A stretch of DNA of 64,000 nt from Bacillus sp. NTK034 (lineage in GTDB: Bacteria > Bacillota > Bacilli > Bacillales > Cytobacillaceae). The notes beneath the pieces are model-generated. The model was not told where the DNA came from and did no database searches. It was given only the letters and a program-made list of their open reading frames with translations. This document shows, one piece after another, positions 1 to 8,820 of this stretch; the first letter of the stretch is position 1; every line of letters begins with the position of its first letter. A program made the translations under genes and the position numbers. Where the stretch lies: contig NZ_JAFKOJ010000005.1 of the NCBI RefSeq assembly GCF_017303275.1, positions 248,001-312,000 of the forward strand, written 5' to 3'.

Positions 1-83
1 TTTTTTATCTTTTCGGTCACTTGGCACTGCATTAACTTTTCACTATAAAAAAGTTTGAAACAGATAAATAGGGGGTGCTTGAT

Positions 84-2153
84 ATGGAATTAATGACAGA
101 TCAGCGTTTTCGGAAAACGATGAAATATTTGCGTGCGGTTCTCATTATTAGCTTAATAGGAATGGCTATAGCCGCAGTGATGATCGGAGGCATTCTCGTA
201 TATGCCAAAATCTTAGGGCCTCCGCCGCTTGCCGTTCCGCAATCGACTTTATTTTTCTCGGATGATGGCACGGTTATCGGAGAAAGCCACAACGGCCAAA
301 AACGCTATTGGGCCCCACTTGATGACATCAGCCCGCATTTGATTGATGCGACGGTCTCGATAGAGGATAAGAATTTTTTCGAGCACAATGGATTTGATTA
401 TAAAAGAATCGCAGGTGCCGCCATCGCTGATATAAAGGCAATGGCCAAAGTTCAGGGCGCCAGCACCATCAGCCAGCAGTATGCCCGCAACCTGTTCCTT
501 GAACATGAAAAAACCTGGAAGCGGAAATTGCTTGAGGCTTTTTATACCATTAGGCTGGAGATGAATTATACGAAAAAGGAAATCCTCGAAGGCTATTTAA
601 ATACGATTTATTACGGCAATGGAGCTTACGGCGCGCAGGCAGCAAGCCAGTTCTATTTCGGGAAGGATGCAAGTGAGCTGTCATTGGCTGAGGCTTCGAT
701 TTTATCCGGCATCCCTAAGGGTCCTGGCATCTACTCGCCATTTGCATCAGCAGAAAAAGCAGATCAGCGTCAGAAAGTGATTCTGCAGACGATGGTGAAG
801 AACGGGCTTGTCAGCCAAAAAGAAGCTGATCTCGCGGCGGCGGAAGAGCTTGAGCTGGTTGGTGAGCACATGCATCCACGATCGAAAACAGCCCCGTATT
901 TTCAGGACGCTGTCCGCAATGCCCTTAAAACACAGCTGAAGCTGGATGACCGCACGATTGAACTGGGCGGATTGAAGGTTTATACCACTTTGAATCTGAA
1001 GGAACAGGAAATCGCGGAAGAAACAATAAATAAGCTTATTTCAAAAGACTCGGAGATTCAGGTCGGAGTTGTGGCCATGAATCCGAAAAACGGGTATGTG
1101 AAAGCAATGGTTGGCGGACGTGATTATGAGGAAAGTCCATTTAACCGGGCAGTCCAGGCAGTCAGGCAGCCCGGATCGACGATAAAGCCGCTTCTCTATT
1201 ACGCGGCATTGGAGCAGGGCTTCACCCCCTCCACTCCAATCCGGAGCGAGCAGACGACTTTTCGGTTTGAAGACGGTACGCCGGACTATACACCGCATAA
1301 CTTCAACAGCAAGTATGCGGATGACGAAATCACAATGGCCCAGGCCCTTGCTCTATCAGACAATGTCTATGCGGTGAAGACTCATTTATTTTTAGGAGAA
1401 GAGACGCTTGTCAATACAGCCAAGAAATTTGGCATTACCTCTAAAATGGCGAAGGTACCGTCCCTTGCACTCGGCACATCCGGTATGAGAGTCATTGAGC
1501 TTGCGAACGCCTACAGCATGTTCGCCAATGGAGGTAAAAAGGTCTCGCCGGTACTGATTAAGCGTGTGGAGAACCATAAAGGCGAAGTTATCTACGAGCA
1601 GGAGCCATTTCAGATGAAGGTTCTGAAGCCTGACCTTGCTTTCGTTATGACCCATATGATGACAGGTATTTTTGACCGGAAGCTGAACGGCTATGCCCAG
1701 GTAACGGGAAGCACAGTCATCAACCACATGACACGCCCGTACGCCGGCAAGTCCGGTTCAACAGAAACAGACAGCTGGATGGCCGGCTTTACACCACAGC
1801 TGGTCACTGCGGTATGGACCGGCTATGACAAAGGCCAGGTCATTACAAAAACAGTTGACAAAACGTATGCCAAAAATATTTGGATCCGGTTTATGGAGGA
1901 AGCCCATAAAGGAAAGCCGGCCAAGGAATTCAAAGCGCCCAAAGATACAGTCGGCGTCTACATTGATCCAGCCAACGGGAAAATTGCCGGGGAAAACTGC
2001 CCGGTCAAGCGCCTAACCTATTTCGCAGAAGGCACAGAACCTGCGGAATACTGTACAGACCATTTGAGCCATAAAGATGAGAAGAAAATCGAGGAGCCTG
2101 AAAAGAAGCCCGAGACACCTTGGTATAAGAAACTGTTTCGGTGGGCTTCGTAA
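84..2153 (+). CDS. pbpG: class A penicillin-binding protein (PBP2d-like)
   Basis: Bifunctional peptidoglycan synthase acting outside the membrane: glycan polymerisation plus peptide cross-linking. One N-terminal membrane anchor (about residues 18-45) is followed by a glycosyltransferase domain with the EDKNFFEHNGFD motif (catalytic Glu near 97) and QGASTISQQ. The transpeptidase domain has STIK (Ser near 368), SDN and KSGS in place of the usual KTG. Length and position next to ywhD match B. subtilis PbpG (YwhE), a PBP used during sporulation. A GTG at 75 is possible, but it overlaps the GGGGGTG ribosome site, so the ATG at 84 is preferred. Downstream are a long palindrome and a strong terminator. 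Confidence 0.93.
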   Translation: MELMTDQRFRKTMKYLRAVLIISLIGMAIAAVMIGGILVYAKILGPPPLAVPQSTLFFSDDGTVIGESHNGQKRYWAPLDDISPHLIDATVSIEDKNFFEHNGFDYKRIAGAAIADIKAMAKVQGASTISQQYARNLFLEHEKTWKRKLLEAFYTIRLEMNYTKKEILEGYLNTIYYGNGAYGAQAASQFYFGKDASELSLAEASILSGIPKGPGIYSPFASAEKADQRQKVILQTMVKNGLVSQKEADLAAAEELELVGEHMHPRSKTAPYFQDAVRNALKTQLKLDDRTIELGGLKVYTTLNLKEQEIAEETINKLISKDSEIQVGVVAMNPKNGYVKAMVGGRDYEESPFNRAVQAVRQPGSTIKPLLYYAALEQGFTPSTPIRSEQTTFRFEDGTPDYTPHNFNSKYADDEITMAQALALSDNVYAVKTHLFLGEETLVNTAKKFGITSKMAKVPSLALGTSGMRVIELANAYSMFANGGKKVSPVLIKRVENHKGEVIYEQEPFQMKVLKPDLAFVMTHMMTGIFDRKLNGYAQVTGSTVINHMTRPYAGKSGSTETDSWMAGFTPQLVTAVWTGYDKGQVITKTVDKTYAKNIWIRFMEEAHKGKPAKEFKAPKDTVGVYIDPANGKIAGENCPVKRLTYFAEGTEPAEYCTDHLSHKDEKKIEEPEKKPETPWYKKLFRWAS

Positions 2154-2157
2154 TGGT

Positions 2158-2206
2158 GACAGGCACCTATACCACTAATAAAAATGGTATAGGTGCCTGT
2201 CTTTTT
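2158..2206. repeat. GACAGGCACCTATACC palindrome, copy 1
   Basis: A perfect 17-bp inverted repeat (2158-2174 and 2185-2201) with a 10-nt loop, followed by TTTTT, lies directly after the pbpG stop codon. It could end pbpG transcripts. The same palindrome recurs at 10033-10083 with a different loop, which points to a dispersed repeat family rather than a local terminator. Confidence 0.8.
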
Positions 2207-2212
2207 ACATTG

Positions 2213-2244
2213 AAAAACCCCGGGGTCCGAATCCCGGGGTTTTT
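2213..2244. terminator. bidirectional terminator pbpG/ywhD
   Basis: AAAAACCCCGGG and CCCGGGGTTTTT form a perfect 12-bp stem around an 8-nt loop, with A-tract and T-tract on opposite sides. It can serve the converging pbpG and ywhD genes. Confidence 0.85.
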
Positions 2245-2372
2245 CGTGTCCTAGTGCTATATTGTGCCTCCACACTGTTAAATAGTTTACTTTTTTTATT
2301 GGAATTGTACAAGTAGTTAGAAAATCACGTCAAAAAAATGTCACAATTTCGTCACAAAATTAGACTTTTTTT

Positions 2373-2885
2373 CTAAATGGCTTGTAAATCTGTTTTTAGC
2401 CGTTCCGCCGATCTTTCCCACATGCCTGCGTCATGATTTTTCAGGAAATCTGCCAGCACTTTTTTGGATTTCTCATCCATATGATCTACAATGATGTGTC
2501 TTTTAATCGATTTATCCATGCGGTTCACATGCTCTGGCAGCGATTTGTAGCCCCGGCGGATTTCTCTGTCGACTGTCATCTCACATGCTGTAACACCTGC
2601 ATAATAAGCGCCGCCCTCTTTGCGGTCTATGGTGACCCAAATTAGCCAGTACGGCTTCCCATTTGGCACTTCCTCTTTGCTTTTCAAAAACTTGATGCCT
2701 TTTTCAACAGGACTGCGAGCATGCATGGCGCCCACTTCAATTGACGCCTCCCCGGCATCCACATCAATAATAACCGGTGTTACATTATCAAGGCTCAGAG
2801 TCCCGACCCCAAATCCGCCATGTCCTTCAGTCGGGTCGCTCTTGATTATATTAAAATCAACCTTCTTTTTCTTTTTTTCTTCCAT
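2373..2885 (-). CDS. ywhD: YwhD family protein
   Basis: A 170-residue soluble protein of unknown function, recognised as YwhD by sequence, size and its place between ywhC and pbpG. The N-terminus is very lysine-rich (MEEKKKKK); the rest is a compact alpha/beta protein with no catalytic motif that I recognise. ATG start with TTAGGAGG 7 nt upstream. It follows ywhC by 36 bp on the same strand, so the two are probably co-transcribed. No function is claimed. Confidence 0.85.
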   Translation of the reverse strand: MEEKKKKKVDFNIIKSDPTEGHGGFGVGTLSLDNVTPVIIDVDAGEASIEVGAMHARSPVEKGIKFLKSKEEVPNGKPYWLIWVTIDRKEGGAYYAGVTACEMTVDREIRRGYKSLPEHVNRMDKSIKRHIIVDHMDEKSKKVLADFLKNHDAGMWERSAERLKTDLQAI

Positions 2886-2921
2886 TTCAAGTCCTCCTAA
2901 GCAAATATTAGGCTCTTATTA

Positions 2922-3581
2922 TTATGTCATAAATATTTCATAGAAAAAATCATTTAGGCCGCTCGCCAGCACTGGCAAAACGGTGTTAAAAATTGGCTGG
3001 ATGGTGTATTGATCCAGCGGTGTAATGACAAGGATAAGGAAAATAACGGACCCATACGCCTCAAACTGAGTCATTTTCGGGCGAATATGGGCTGGTGCCA
3101 GATCCTCAATAATTCTGTAGCCATCAAGCGGCGGAAACGGCAGCAGGTTGAATACAAACAGCACTAAATTCAGCTGAATAAAGATATTAAGGAAATCTGC
3201 CACAAACGCTGGAAACGAAGCAGCGAGTCCTGTACCGGCTAGGGCATACCAGATAAAAAAGCCCAGGACAGCCATCACCAGATTGGATATCGGTCCCGCA
3301 ATTGAGACAGATATCCCGGCAAGCTTCGGATTTTTGAAAAAGAAACGGTTGACCGGTACTGGCCTGGCCCATCCAAAACCGGCAATAAAAATCAGGATTG
3401 TTCCAATCGGATCCAGATGCTGCATGGGATTTAGAGTTAATCTGCCCTGATTTTTTGCTGTGGGATCTCCAAACTTATAAGCCACATAAGCATGGGCAAA
3501 TTCATGGACCGTAAAGGCGATCATCAACGTTACCGCGACATAGGGAATCTCCCTGAGAGAAAATGCCAAAAATTGTTCCAA
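2922..3581 (-). CDS. ywhC: site-2 protease family (M50) membrane metalloprotease
   Basis: A polytopic membrane protein of 219 residues. The zinc motif HEFAH (His26, Glu27, His30) lies in the first hydrophobic segment, and the second M50 signature NLLPFPPLDG lies near residue 145 and supplies the third zinc ligand Asp. Such proteases cut substrates within or near the membrane; the substrate of YwhC is not known. Translation starts at TTG with GGGAG upstream. Synteny with ywhD and ywhB supports the name. Confidence 0.88.
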   Translation of the reverse strand: MEQFLAFSLREIPYVAVTLMIAFTVHEFAHAYVAYKFGDPTAKNQGRLTLNPMQHLDPIGTILIFIAGFGWARPVPVNRFFFKNPKLAGISVSIAGPISNLVMAVLGFFIWYALAGTGLAASFPAFVADFLNIFIQLNLVLFVFNLLPFPPLDGYRIIEDLAPAHIRPKMTQFEAYGSVIFLILVITPLDQYTIQPIFNTVLPVLASGLNDFFYEIFMT

Positions 3582-3761
3582 ATGCCAAAACTCCCTCTCC
3601 TGCCGGCTGAAAAGCCAGGCTTTATTTATACATACTATGTAGGAAAAGCCGATGCTATTTACCTAAAAGTATACATGAACGCCTGAGCAAAGGGAATCAG
3701 ACTTGCACATTGCGAGAAAAAGTGGAAAAATACAAGCATACATAGTGAGGAGGAAAAGAAA

Positions 3762-3947
3762 ATGCCATACGTAACCGTTAAAATGCTTGAAGGACGCACT
3801 GAAGAACAGAAAAAAGCGCTCGCTGAAAGAGTAACAGCTGCAGTAAGCGAAACGACTGGGGCACCTGAAGATAAAATTGTCGTATTTATCGAAGAAATGT
3901 CCAAAAATCACTATGCTGTCGGTGGAAAACGCTTAAGCGATCAGTAA
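3762..3947 (+). CDS. ywhB: 4-oxalocrotonate tautomerase family enzyme
   Basis: A 61-residue small tautomerase. The mature enzyme would start at Pro2 (MPYVTVKM), the catalytic N-terminal proline of the family. Such enzymes catalyse keto-enol tautomerisation of 2-hydroxymuconate-like acids as hexamers; the physiological substrate in Bacillus is unclear. A strong GAGGAGG site precedes the ATG. It is divergent from ywhC and ends in a hairpin terminator. Confidence 0.88.
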   Translation: MPYVTVKMLEGRTEEQKKALAERVTAAVSETTGAPEDKIVVFIEEMSKNHYAVGGKRLSDQ

Positions 3948-3962
3948 ACTTTCTTATTAAGG

Positions 3963-3993
3963 GCAGTTTTCCATACGGAAACTGCTTTTTTTT
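3963..3993 (+). terminator. terminator of ywhB
   Basis: GCAGTTTTCC and GGAAACTGC form a hairpin followed by a run of eight or more T. Confidence 0.8.
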
Positions 3994-4018
3994 ATGGATT
4001 TTTCTCATCCAGACGCTT

Positions 4019-4113
4019 TTTATGTGCGGATAAATTTTTTTATGTGCGGATAGCACCATTTTACTTGCAGATAAAAAAAATTATGTGCGGATAGCTCCGA
4101 TTTATGTGCGGAA
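4019..4113. repeat. tandem array, unit TTATGTGCGGATA, 20/21-bp period
   Basis: Five units start near 4019, 4040, 4061, 4081 and 4102. The conserved part TTATGTGCGGATA alternates with 8-9 variable bases. The array fills the space between the converging ywhB and ywgA genes. An array with the same unit lies at 17119-17210. Confidence 0.8.
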
Positions 4114-4137
4114 GACTTCCTTTCAGAAATTCAGCAA

Positions 4138-4172
4138 AAAAGAAAAGCCAGGCGTTAATGCAGCCCGGCTTT
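4138..4172 (-). terminator. terminator of ywgA
   Basis: On the minus strand AAGCCGGGC and GCCTGGCTT form a stem followed by TTCTTTTT; it overlaps the last codons of ywgA. Confidence 0.65.
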
Positions 4173-4664
4173 TTCTCTTAAGCTTTCAATATATTGATAT
4201 GCCTGTTCCACTTCTTCATCCGTGTATCGCTGTTTGCTTTTTAGGGTAAAGACTTTTTCTTTCACTTCTTCTTTTGGGAGGTCGTTAAAATAAAGGACCG
4301 TTGAGACGAGTTCAAGGAATCTTGCATTCTGGCCGTTCATATCATGCAGGCAGTCCTGGAGGCTGGGCATATCGACAGCGTTAATGTCCAAAAATTCCTT
4401 GCCGGTTTCAGTAAGTGTGTATCGATACTGATAGTAGCCGCCCTTTTTTTCCTTTACTTCGTTTAAGAATCCCATATTGCAGAGTTCTTCAACCCTTAAT
4501 GTCAATTCTTCCGAATATGGTCCGTAAAAGTGAAATTGAAATCTTTCCTGAAAGGGAAATTCGATGTTTTTGGCGATATAAATCATTTTCTGCAGCTTTT
4601 TCCGTCCCACGATTTCATCAGAGACTGCAATGGCGTGCATTAGTTTGGCGTGATCCTTTAACAA
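4155..4664 (-). CDS. ywgA: YwgA family protein
   Basis: A 169-residue soluble protein matching B. subtilis YwgA in size, sequence and position directly after ywfO. The first 100 residues look like a winged-helix module (KKLQKMIYIAKN, then a YxYTLTETGKEFL strand-turn-helix) as seen in regulators and in phage-type DUF4065 proteins, but DNA binding is only a suggestion. Translation starts at TTG with AGGAG upstream. It lies 58 bp downstream of ywfO and probably shares its transcript. Confidence 0.78.
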   Translation of the reverse strand: MLKDHAKLMHAIAVSDEIVGRKKLQKMIYIAKNIEFPFQERFQFHFYGPYSEELTLRVEELCNMGFLNEVKEKKGGYYQYRYTLTETGKEFLDINAVDMPSLQDCLHDMNGQNARFLELVSTVLYFNDLPKEEVKEKVFTLKSKQRYTDEEVEQAYQYIESLREKAGLH

Positions 4665-4722
4665 AGCTCTTCATCTCCTACTCCGTTTTTTCCCGTATCT
4701 ATAGAAAACCAATTATGTAGTC

Positions 4723-6024
4723 TTAATCGATTTCCAGCAGCGTTCTAATCTGTTTTTTAATGTTTGGCTTTTTGCTGTCGTCTGCAATAAAATCAGACGG
4801 ATAGTACAGCTTATGATCAGTGCGTCGTTTCCCTGAAATGGCATCCACGATCTCCGATTCGCGGGAAAGCTCGCGGATATCCCCATTCTTCAGCAGCAAA
4901 TGGATAGGCAGTCTTTCTTCTTCCTCGCCCGGACGGTAAAAATCATAAGGCAAATCAGATGAAGAATCGACGACCAGGTAATATTCCGGATCGATGCCTG
5001 CCTTTTTGAACAAAGCTGACAGCTCTGCCAGCTTCTTATACTCTTTCGCCGGATCGAATTCCACATATTTATATAAATTCCGGTCCATAAATCGGCAGCA
5101 GAGATCTTTCAGTATCGGATCTTCTTCCTCCCGCCACATCTGAAAATAATAAAGAATAATAGCTTCATCGAGCTTTATATAATCTTCAAGAGTAATTTCA
5201 CCATTGAATAAAGAATAAAAATGGATTGGATCATATTTAAACCTGTATTTCTGTTCATGCAAATCTTTCGCACGATGAAGGATTTTGGTCAGGATCACCT
5301 CGGCACTGCGTGTAACCGGGTGGAAATAAACCTGCCAATACATCTGGTACCGGCTCATAATGTAATCCTCAACAGCATGCATCCCGCTCTGCTTGATCAC
5401 GACCTGGTCTTCCCGCGGCCTCATGACACGCAGGATCCGCTCCATGTCAAAGTGGCCATAGCTGACGCCGGTAAAATAAGCATCACGCTGCAGATAATCC
5501 ATCCGGTCCGCATCAATCTGGCTGGAAATCAGGCTGACCACCAGCTTATTTTTAGAAGTTTTGGCAATCACATCTGCCACTTTTTGCGGAAAATCGGCAC
5601 TTACCCTTGTGAGCACCTGATGAACCTCGGTATCGCCGAGAATGATCGCCCGAGTATAATGTTCATGATCAAGATCGAATACTTTTTCAAAGGAGTGTGA
5701 GAACGGGCCATGCCCCAAATCGTGGAGTAGTGCAGCGCATAAGGTCAGGATGCGGTCTTCGTCATCCCATTCCGGCCTGCCAAAAAAGACGTCATCGGAA
5801 ATGCGCCGCACAATCTCGTAAACTCCGAGCGAGTGGTTAAAGCGGCTATGCTCAGCACCATGGAAGGTTAAATAAGTTGTTCCGAGCTGCTTTATTCTTC
5901 TAAGACGCTGAAACTCTTTGGTCCCGATTAAATCCCAGATCACTCTATCCCTGACGTGTATGTACCGATGAACGGGATCTTTAAATACTTTTTCCTCACT
6001 TAACTTTTCCGCTGAATATGCCAT
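4723..6024 (-). CDS. ywfO: HD-domain phosphohydrolase, dNTPase-like
   Basis: A 433-residue HD-superfamily protein. The metal-binding motif is HDLGHGPFSH (near residues 95-104), preceded by FNHSLGVYE that supplies the first histidine, and a later ISSQIDADRMDYL segment supplies the last Asp. The family includes dNTP triphosphohydrolases and the characterised relative EF1143 of Enterococcus faecalis, so a role in dNTP clean-up is likely but unproven here. ATG with GGAGGG upstream. It is the first gene of a ywfO-ywgA pair, as in B. subtilis. Confidence 0.87.
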   Translation of the reverse strand: MAYSAEKLSEEKVFKDPVHRYIHVRDRVIWDLIGTKEFQRLRRIKQLGTTYLTFHGAEHSRFNHSLGVYEIVRRISDDVFFGRPEWDDEDRILTLCAALLHDLGHGPFSHSFEKVFDLDHEHYTRAIILGDTEVHQVLTRVSADFPQKVADVIAKTSKNKLVVSLISSQIDADRMDYLQRDAYFTGVSYGHFDMERILRVMRPREDQVVIKQSGMHAVEDYIMSRYQMYWQVYFHPVTRSAEVILTKILHRAKDLHEQKYRFKYDPIHFYSLFNGEITLEDYIKLDEAIILYYFQMWREEEDPILKDLCCRFMDRNLYKYVEFDPAKEYKKLAELSALFKKAGIDPEYYLVVDSSSDLPYDFYRPGEEEERLPIHLLLKNGDIRELSRESEIVDAISGKRRTDHKLYYPSDFIADDSKKPNIKKQIRTLLEID

Positions 6025-6272
6025 TCCGTACCCTCCGCTTTTCCTGTTTCCACACTTTCCGAACCTGTTGTTCCCAATTTCTGGCGTATACCTATTATAT
6101 CCCGATTACGGTGTCAATTCATCACAAAATTCTCTGTTTTTCATGGCTCTTCGACAGAAACCGCGATACACCAATCATCTGCTCCAGAAATATTTTTCGA
6201 CTTTTCTAAAAACAATTTTGCCTCCTAAGTCTATTTACCAATCAGAGCTCAATCATAAACTCAGGCAAAAAA

Positions 6273-6314
6273 TAAAATCACCTCAGGACAGAAGTCAAGG
6301 TGATCTTTATTTTT
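6273..6314 (-). terminator. terminator of the DUF1450 gene
   Basis: On the minus strand ATCACCT and AGGTGAT pair around a 13-nt loop, followed by TTTATTTTTT. Confidence 0.65.
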
Positions 6315-6531
6315 TCAGCTTTTTATTAATTTTCTCCATCAATTCCTCTTCCGTCAGTGCGGCAAGGGGACGGTTATTGACGAAAGCAAATGTTTTTTTG
6401 CGGCCTGGCCCGCAATAGGACTGGCAGCCAACATCAATTTTTGCTTCAGGATCTATCTCTTTTAATCGAGGTATCAATGTCTTCAGATTTACAGCCTGAC
6501 AATCGTCGCAAACACGAAATTCGTTTGCCAT
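6307..6531 (-). CDS. DUF1450 family protein (YuzB-like)
   Basis: A 74-residue cytosolic protein. Four cysteines sit in a CDDC pair near residue 8 and a CQSYC pair near residue 36, followed by [16 protein letters not shown]. This pattern is typical of DUF1450/YuzB, a small thioredoxin-like-fold protein that may hold a metal or Fe-S cluster; this is inference. It is a stand-alone unit between ywfO and the divergent rsfA gene. Confidence 0.75.
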   Translation of the reverse strand: MANEFRVCDDCQAVNLKTLIPRLKEIDPEAKIDVGCQSYCGPGRKKTFAFVNNRPLAALTEEELMEKINKKLKK

Positions 6532-6911
6532 TTATTACAACCCTTTCTGCGGTCAATCTTTTATATTGTGCGCTCCCCGTTCCGGGAGCTTTATCCTCGC
6601 ATTTCGCGCCTGGTCATCTTCTACGTTAAAGCATGTCCGCTGCACGGCATTCCTATTCAGATTAAAAGGACTGCCCTGCCAACTGCTACAGGCTATTTTA
6701 AAACTTATCCAGCTCTATTGCAAGGTGTAATCATTAACTTGAGTGGTGAATCTTAGTAATCTTCACAAAACCGCCATACGTATCTAGCGAAAATTAAAAT
6801 TTTAAAAAAATCTACTATCCTTTTAATCACCTTTGTATAAAATCTGCCAAGTTTGTCCATCCTTTAACTAAGGCAACAGCAAAAAGAAATAATTTAGGGA
6901 GTTGAGGTTAC
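6532..6911. other. 380-bp intergenic region upstream of rsfA
   Basis: Divergent promoter space between the DUF1450 gene and rsfA. A 62-codon frame at 6568-6756 has no ribosome site and no recognisable protein. A short GC hairpin (GCTCCC/GGGAGC) lies at 6571-6590. The last 130 bp are AT-rich and probably hold the rsfA promoter, but no clear sigma-F or sigma-A box was identified. Confidence 0.5.
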
Positions 6912-7664
6912 ATGAAAGTACGTCAGGACGCTTGGACAGATGAAAACGATTTATTGCTGGCAGAAACCGTTTTACGGCATGTGAGGGAAGGCAGCACTCA
7001 GTTAAACGCTTTTGAGGAAGTTGGAGACAAGCTGAACCGCACCTCTGCGGCATGCGGATTCCGCTGGAACGCTGTGGTAAGGCACCAGTATGAAAAAGCG
7101 CTTCAGTTAGCCAAGAAACAGCGCAAGCAGAGACAAAGAATGCTAGGAAAGGATCAGGGCGGCAAAAAGAAACTCTTATACTCTCCGCCAGTCCCAACTA
7201 TGCAGGAGGTTGAAGCAGCGCCAATTCAGACAAATGCGATTGCACCGCCGTCACCGGCTGATTTTTACGAGGAGCGCACAGAGGATGAAGTGCACTCCCA
7301 AACAGAAACGGTTTCATCCTACACCTATTCAGAGCCGGTTTATACTCCGCCTGCACAGCTGGATATGGATACCGTTATCGCATACTTGCAAACATTGAAT
7401 CATTCAGGCATTCAGCTTGATATACTAAAGAATGAGAATGAAAGATTGAAGCGCGAAAATGCAGATCTAAGAAGCCGGAATGAAGTGCTTGAGAGCAAAA
7501 TCGGCGAATTGGAGCAGAATACGGTAACCATTCAGGAAGATTACGAGACACTGATGAAAATTATGAACAGAGCCCGCAATTTTGTTCTGTTTGATGAAGA
7601 AGAAAGGCCTGCATCCAAGTTTAAAATGGACCGCAACGGCAATTTGGAGAGAGTAGCGGAATAG
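6912..7664 (+). CDS. rsfA: prespore-specific transcriptional regulator RsfA
   Basis: A 250-residue regulator of the RsfA/YlbO family. The N-terminus (residues 5-55) is a Myb/SANT-like DNA-binding module with the pattern [16 protein letters not shown] and [11 protein letters not shown] basic stretch (KKQRKQRQR) and a long low-complexity linker follow, then a C-terminal coiled coil (about residues 165-225). In B. subtilis RsfA tunes the sigma-F regulon in the forespore. Size and position (between ywfO and lipL) match ywfN. ATG with AGGGAGTTGAGG upstream. Confidence 0.88.
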   Translation: MKVRQDAWTDENDLLLAETVLRHVREGSTQLNAFEEVGDKLNRTSAACGFRWNAVVRHQYEKALQLAKKQRKQRQRMLGKDQGGKKKLLYSPPVPTMQEVEAAPIQTNAIAPPSPADFYEERTEDEVHSQTETVSSYTYSEPVYTPPAQLDMDTVIAYLQTLNHSGIQLDILKNENERLKRENADLRSRNEVLESKIGELEQNTVTIQEDYETLMKIMNRARNFVLFDEEERPASKFKMDRNGNLERVAE

Positions 7665-7704
7665 AAAAGTGGAAGCGCCTTCCTCCCCAGGAGTTAAGAC
7701 GCTG
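7664..7704. repeat. partial AAAGCGGAAGCGCC element
   Basis: GAAAAGTGGAAGCGCC followed by a degenerate tail ending GACGCTG; a shortened copy of the element seen in full at 12557 and 14011. Confidence 0.6.
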
Positions 7705-7771
7705 AAAATTCCAAAATAAAAAAGGTGTTCCCGGCAGCGGGAGCAGGAGAAAATGGCAGCAATTCCTTTCA

Positions 7772-7808
7772 AGGAGGGCCGCAGATCGATCATGACTGCG
7801 GCTCTTCT
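7772..7808. terminator. terminator between rsfA and lipL
   Basis: GAGGGCCGCAG and CTGCGGCTCTTC form a hairpin with T-rich sequence after it on the plus strand; it lies between converging genes. Confidence 0.65.
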
Positions 7809-7813
7809 TTTAT

Positions 7814-8662
7814 TTATTCGCTGCCAAGTACTTTCTCATTCCGTTCTATCACACGGCGATAATAGGCTTCAAATAGGCCCGCTTCCACATTTGTCAGCTG
7901 CCCTGCATAGAGGCGGCCCGCTTTCTTTTTCAATGACTGCAAAAAGCGGAGCATCACATCCTGAACCGTCAGCTCTGTCCCCAGCAATTCCGACAAGGAT
8001 GCCATCACAGCCGGCTGAATTTCAGGGTACAGGAACTTCGTCTGTTCTTCTCTTTTAGCAAGAGAATAGAATTTGCCAATCAAATCTGCCCGCTCACTAC
8101 CGCTGCCATCCACACACAGATAAATCTGAACTGCCACGCCATTGCGCAGCCGCCTTTGCGAAATGCCGGCAAACTTCTGTCCCCCGATACTTAGATCATA
8201 GCTTCCCGGGCAATAGGAGCCGACAATTTCACGCGCTTCTATTTCTATATGAAAATCGGAAAACATCTCCTGAATGAGCAGCCACATTGCATCATAGCCA
8301 CGGTTTATATCAATCCCCTTTTCACTTTCGGGAAAAATCAGCGAAATATTAAGGACCCCTTGATCCAGGACAACGGCAAGGCCGCCGGAATTTCTAACGA
8401 TCACTTCATATCCCTGGCTTTTTAGAAAATGGATTCCTTCACTCAGGAAAGGCAGCTTTGTATCCTGAATTCCAAGCACGATCGTATTATGGTGAACCCA
8501 TGTCCTCGCGCTCGCAGGCGCTGCACCGGACCCGACAGAAGCACAAAGCGTATCATCCATCCCAAATGAATGCAGGGCATTTAAGTGGATTCCCGCAGCA
8601 GACTGGTCAATGACCCTCCATTCTTCCTGAATCAGCAAATCTTGTAGCGAATTCATCTTCAT
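7814..8662 (-). CDS. lipL: octanoyl-[GcvH]:protein N-octanoyltransferase
   Basis: A BPL/LPL-fold enzyme of 282 residues that moves octanoyl groups from GcvH to the E2 subunits of 2-oxoacid dehydrogenases during lipoate synthesis. The motif [16 protein letters not shown] (from residue 90) and the catalytic cysteine in GSYCPGSYD (Cys151) are present, with [10 protein letters not shown] closing the pocket. Length matches B. subtilis LipL (YwfL), as does the position. Two ATGs in frame (8662, 8656) follow GGGGATC; the first is used here. Confidence 0.9.
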   Translation of the reverse strand: MKMNSLQDLLIQEEWRVIDQSAAGIHLNALHSFGMDDTLCASVGSGAAPASARTWVHHNTIVLGIQDTKLPFLSEGIHFLKSQGYEVIVRNSGGLAVVLDQGVLNISLIFPESEKGIDINRGYDAMWLLIQEMFSDFHIEIEAREIVGSYCPGSYDLSIGGQKFAGISQRRLRNGVAVQIYLCVDGSGSERADLIGKFYSLAKREEQTKFLYPEIQPAVMASLSELLGTELTVQDVMLRFLQSLKKKAGRLYAGQLTNVEAGLFEAYYRRVIERNEKVLGSE

Positions 8663-8779
8663 TTGATCCCCTTTTGCCGATATTTCCAGTAAATCGGCAG
8701 AATTTATCTATTTAGTATCCATTTAACGGCCAAAACTACAGCTTTATCGGCCAAAGGCCTATAACAGATACATTATAGC

Positions 8780-8808
8780 AAAAAAGCCAGTCGCAAGGGA
8801 CCGGCTTC
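8780..8808 (-). terminator. terminator of pta
   Basis: On the minus strand GCCGGTCCC and a partly matching ACTGGC arm form a hairpin followed by TTTTTT. Confidence 0.7.
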
Positions 8809-8820
8809 TAAGCTGCTGTA

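Noticed and set aside
4019..4113. CRISPR array (also considered for 17119, 38417, 50374, 53224)
   Set aside because: The conserved cores are only 9-13 bp and drift within an array, the spacers are 8-12 bp, and no cas gene is present.
5221..5700. 159-codon frame antisense to ywfO
   Set aside because: It overlaps the HD domain of ywfO, which is clearly coding; no ribosome site and no recognisable family.
6568..6756. 62-codon frame upstream of rsfA
   Set aside because: No ribosome site, no recognisable sequence; treated as intergenic.
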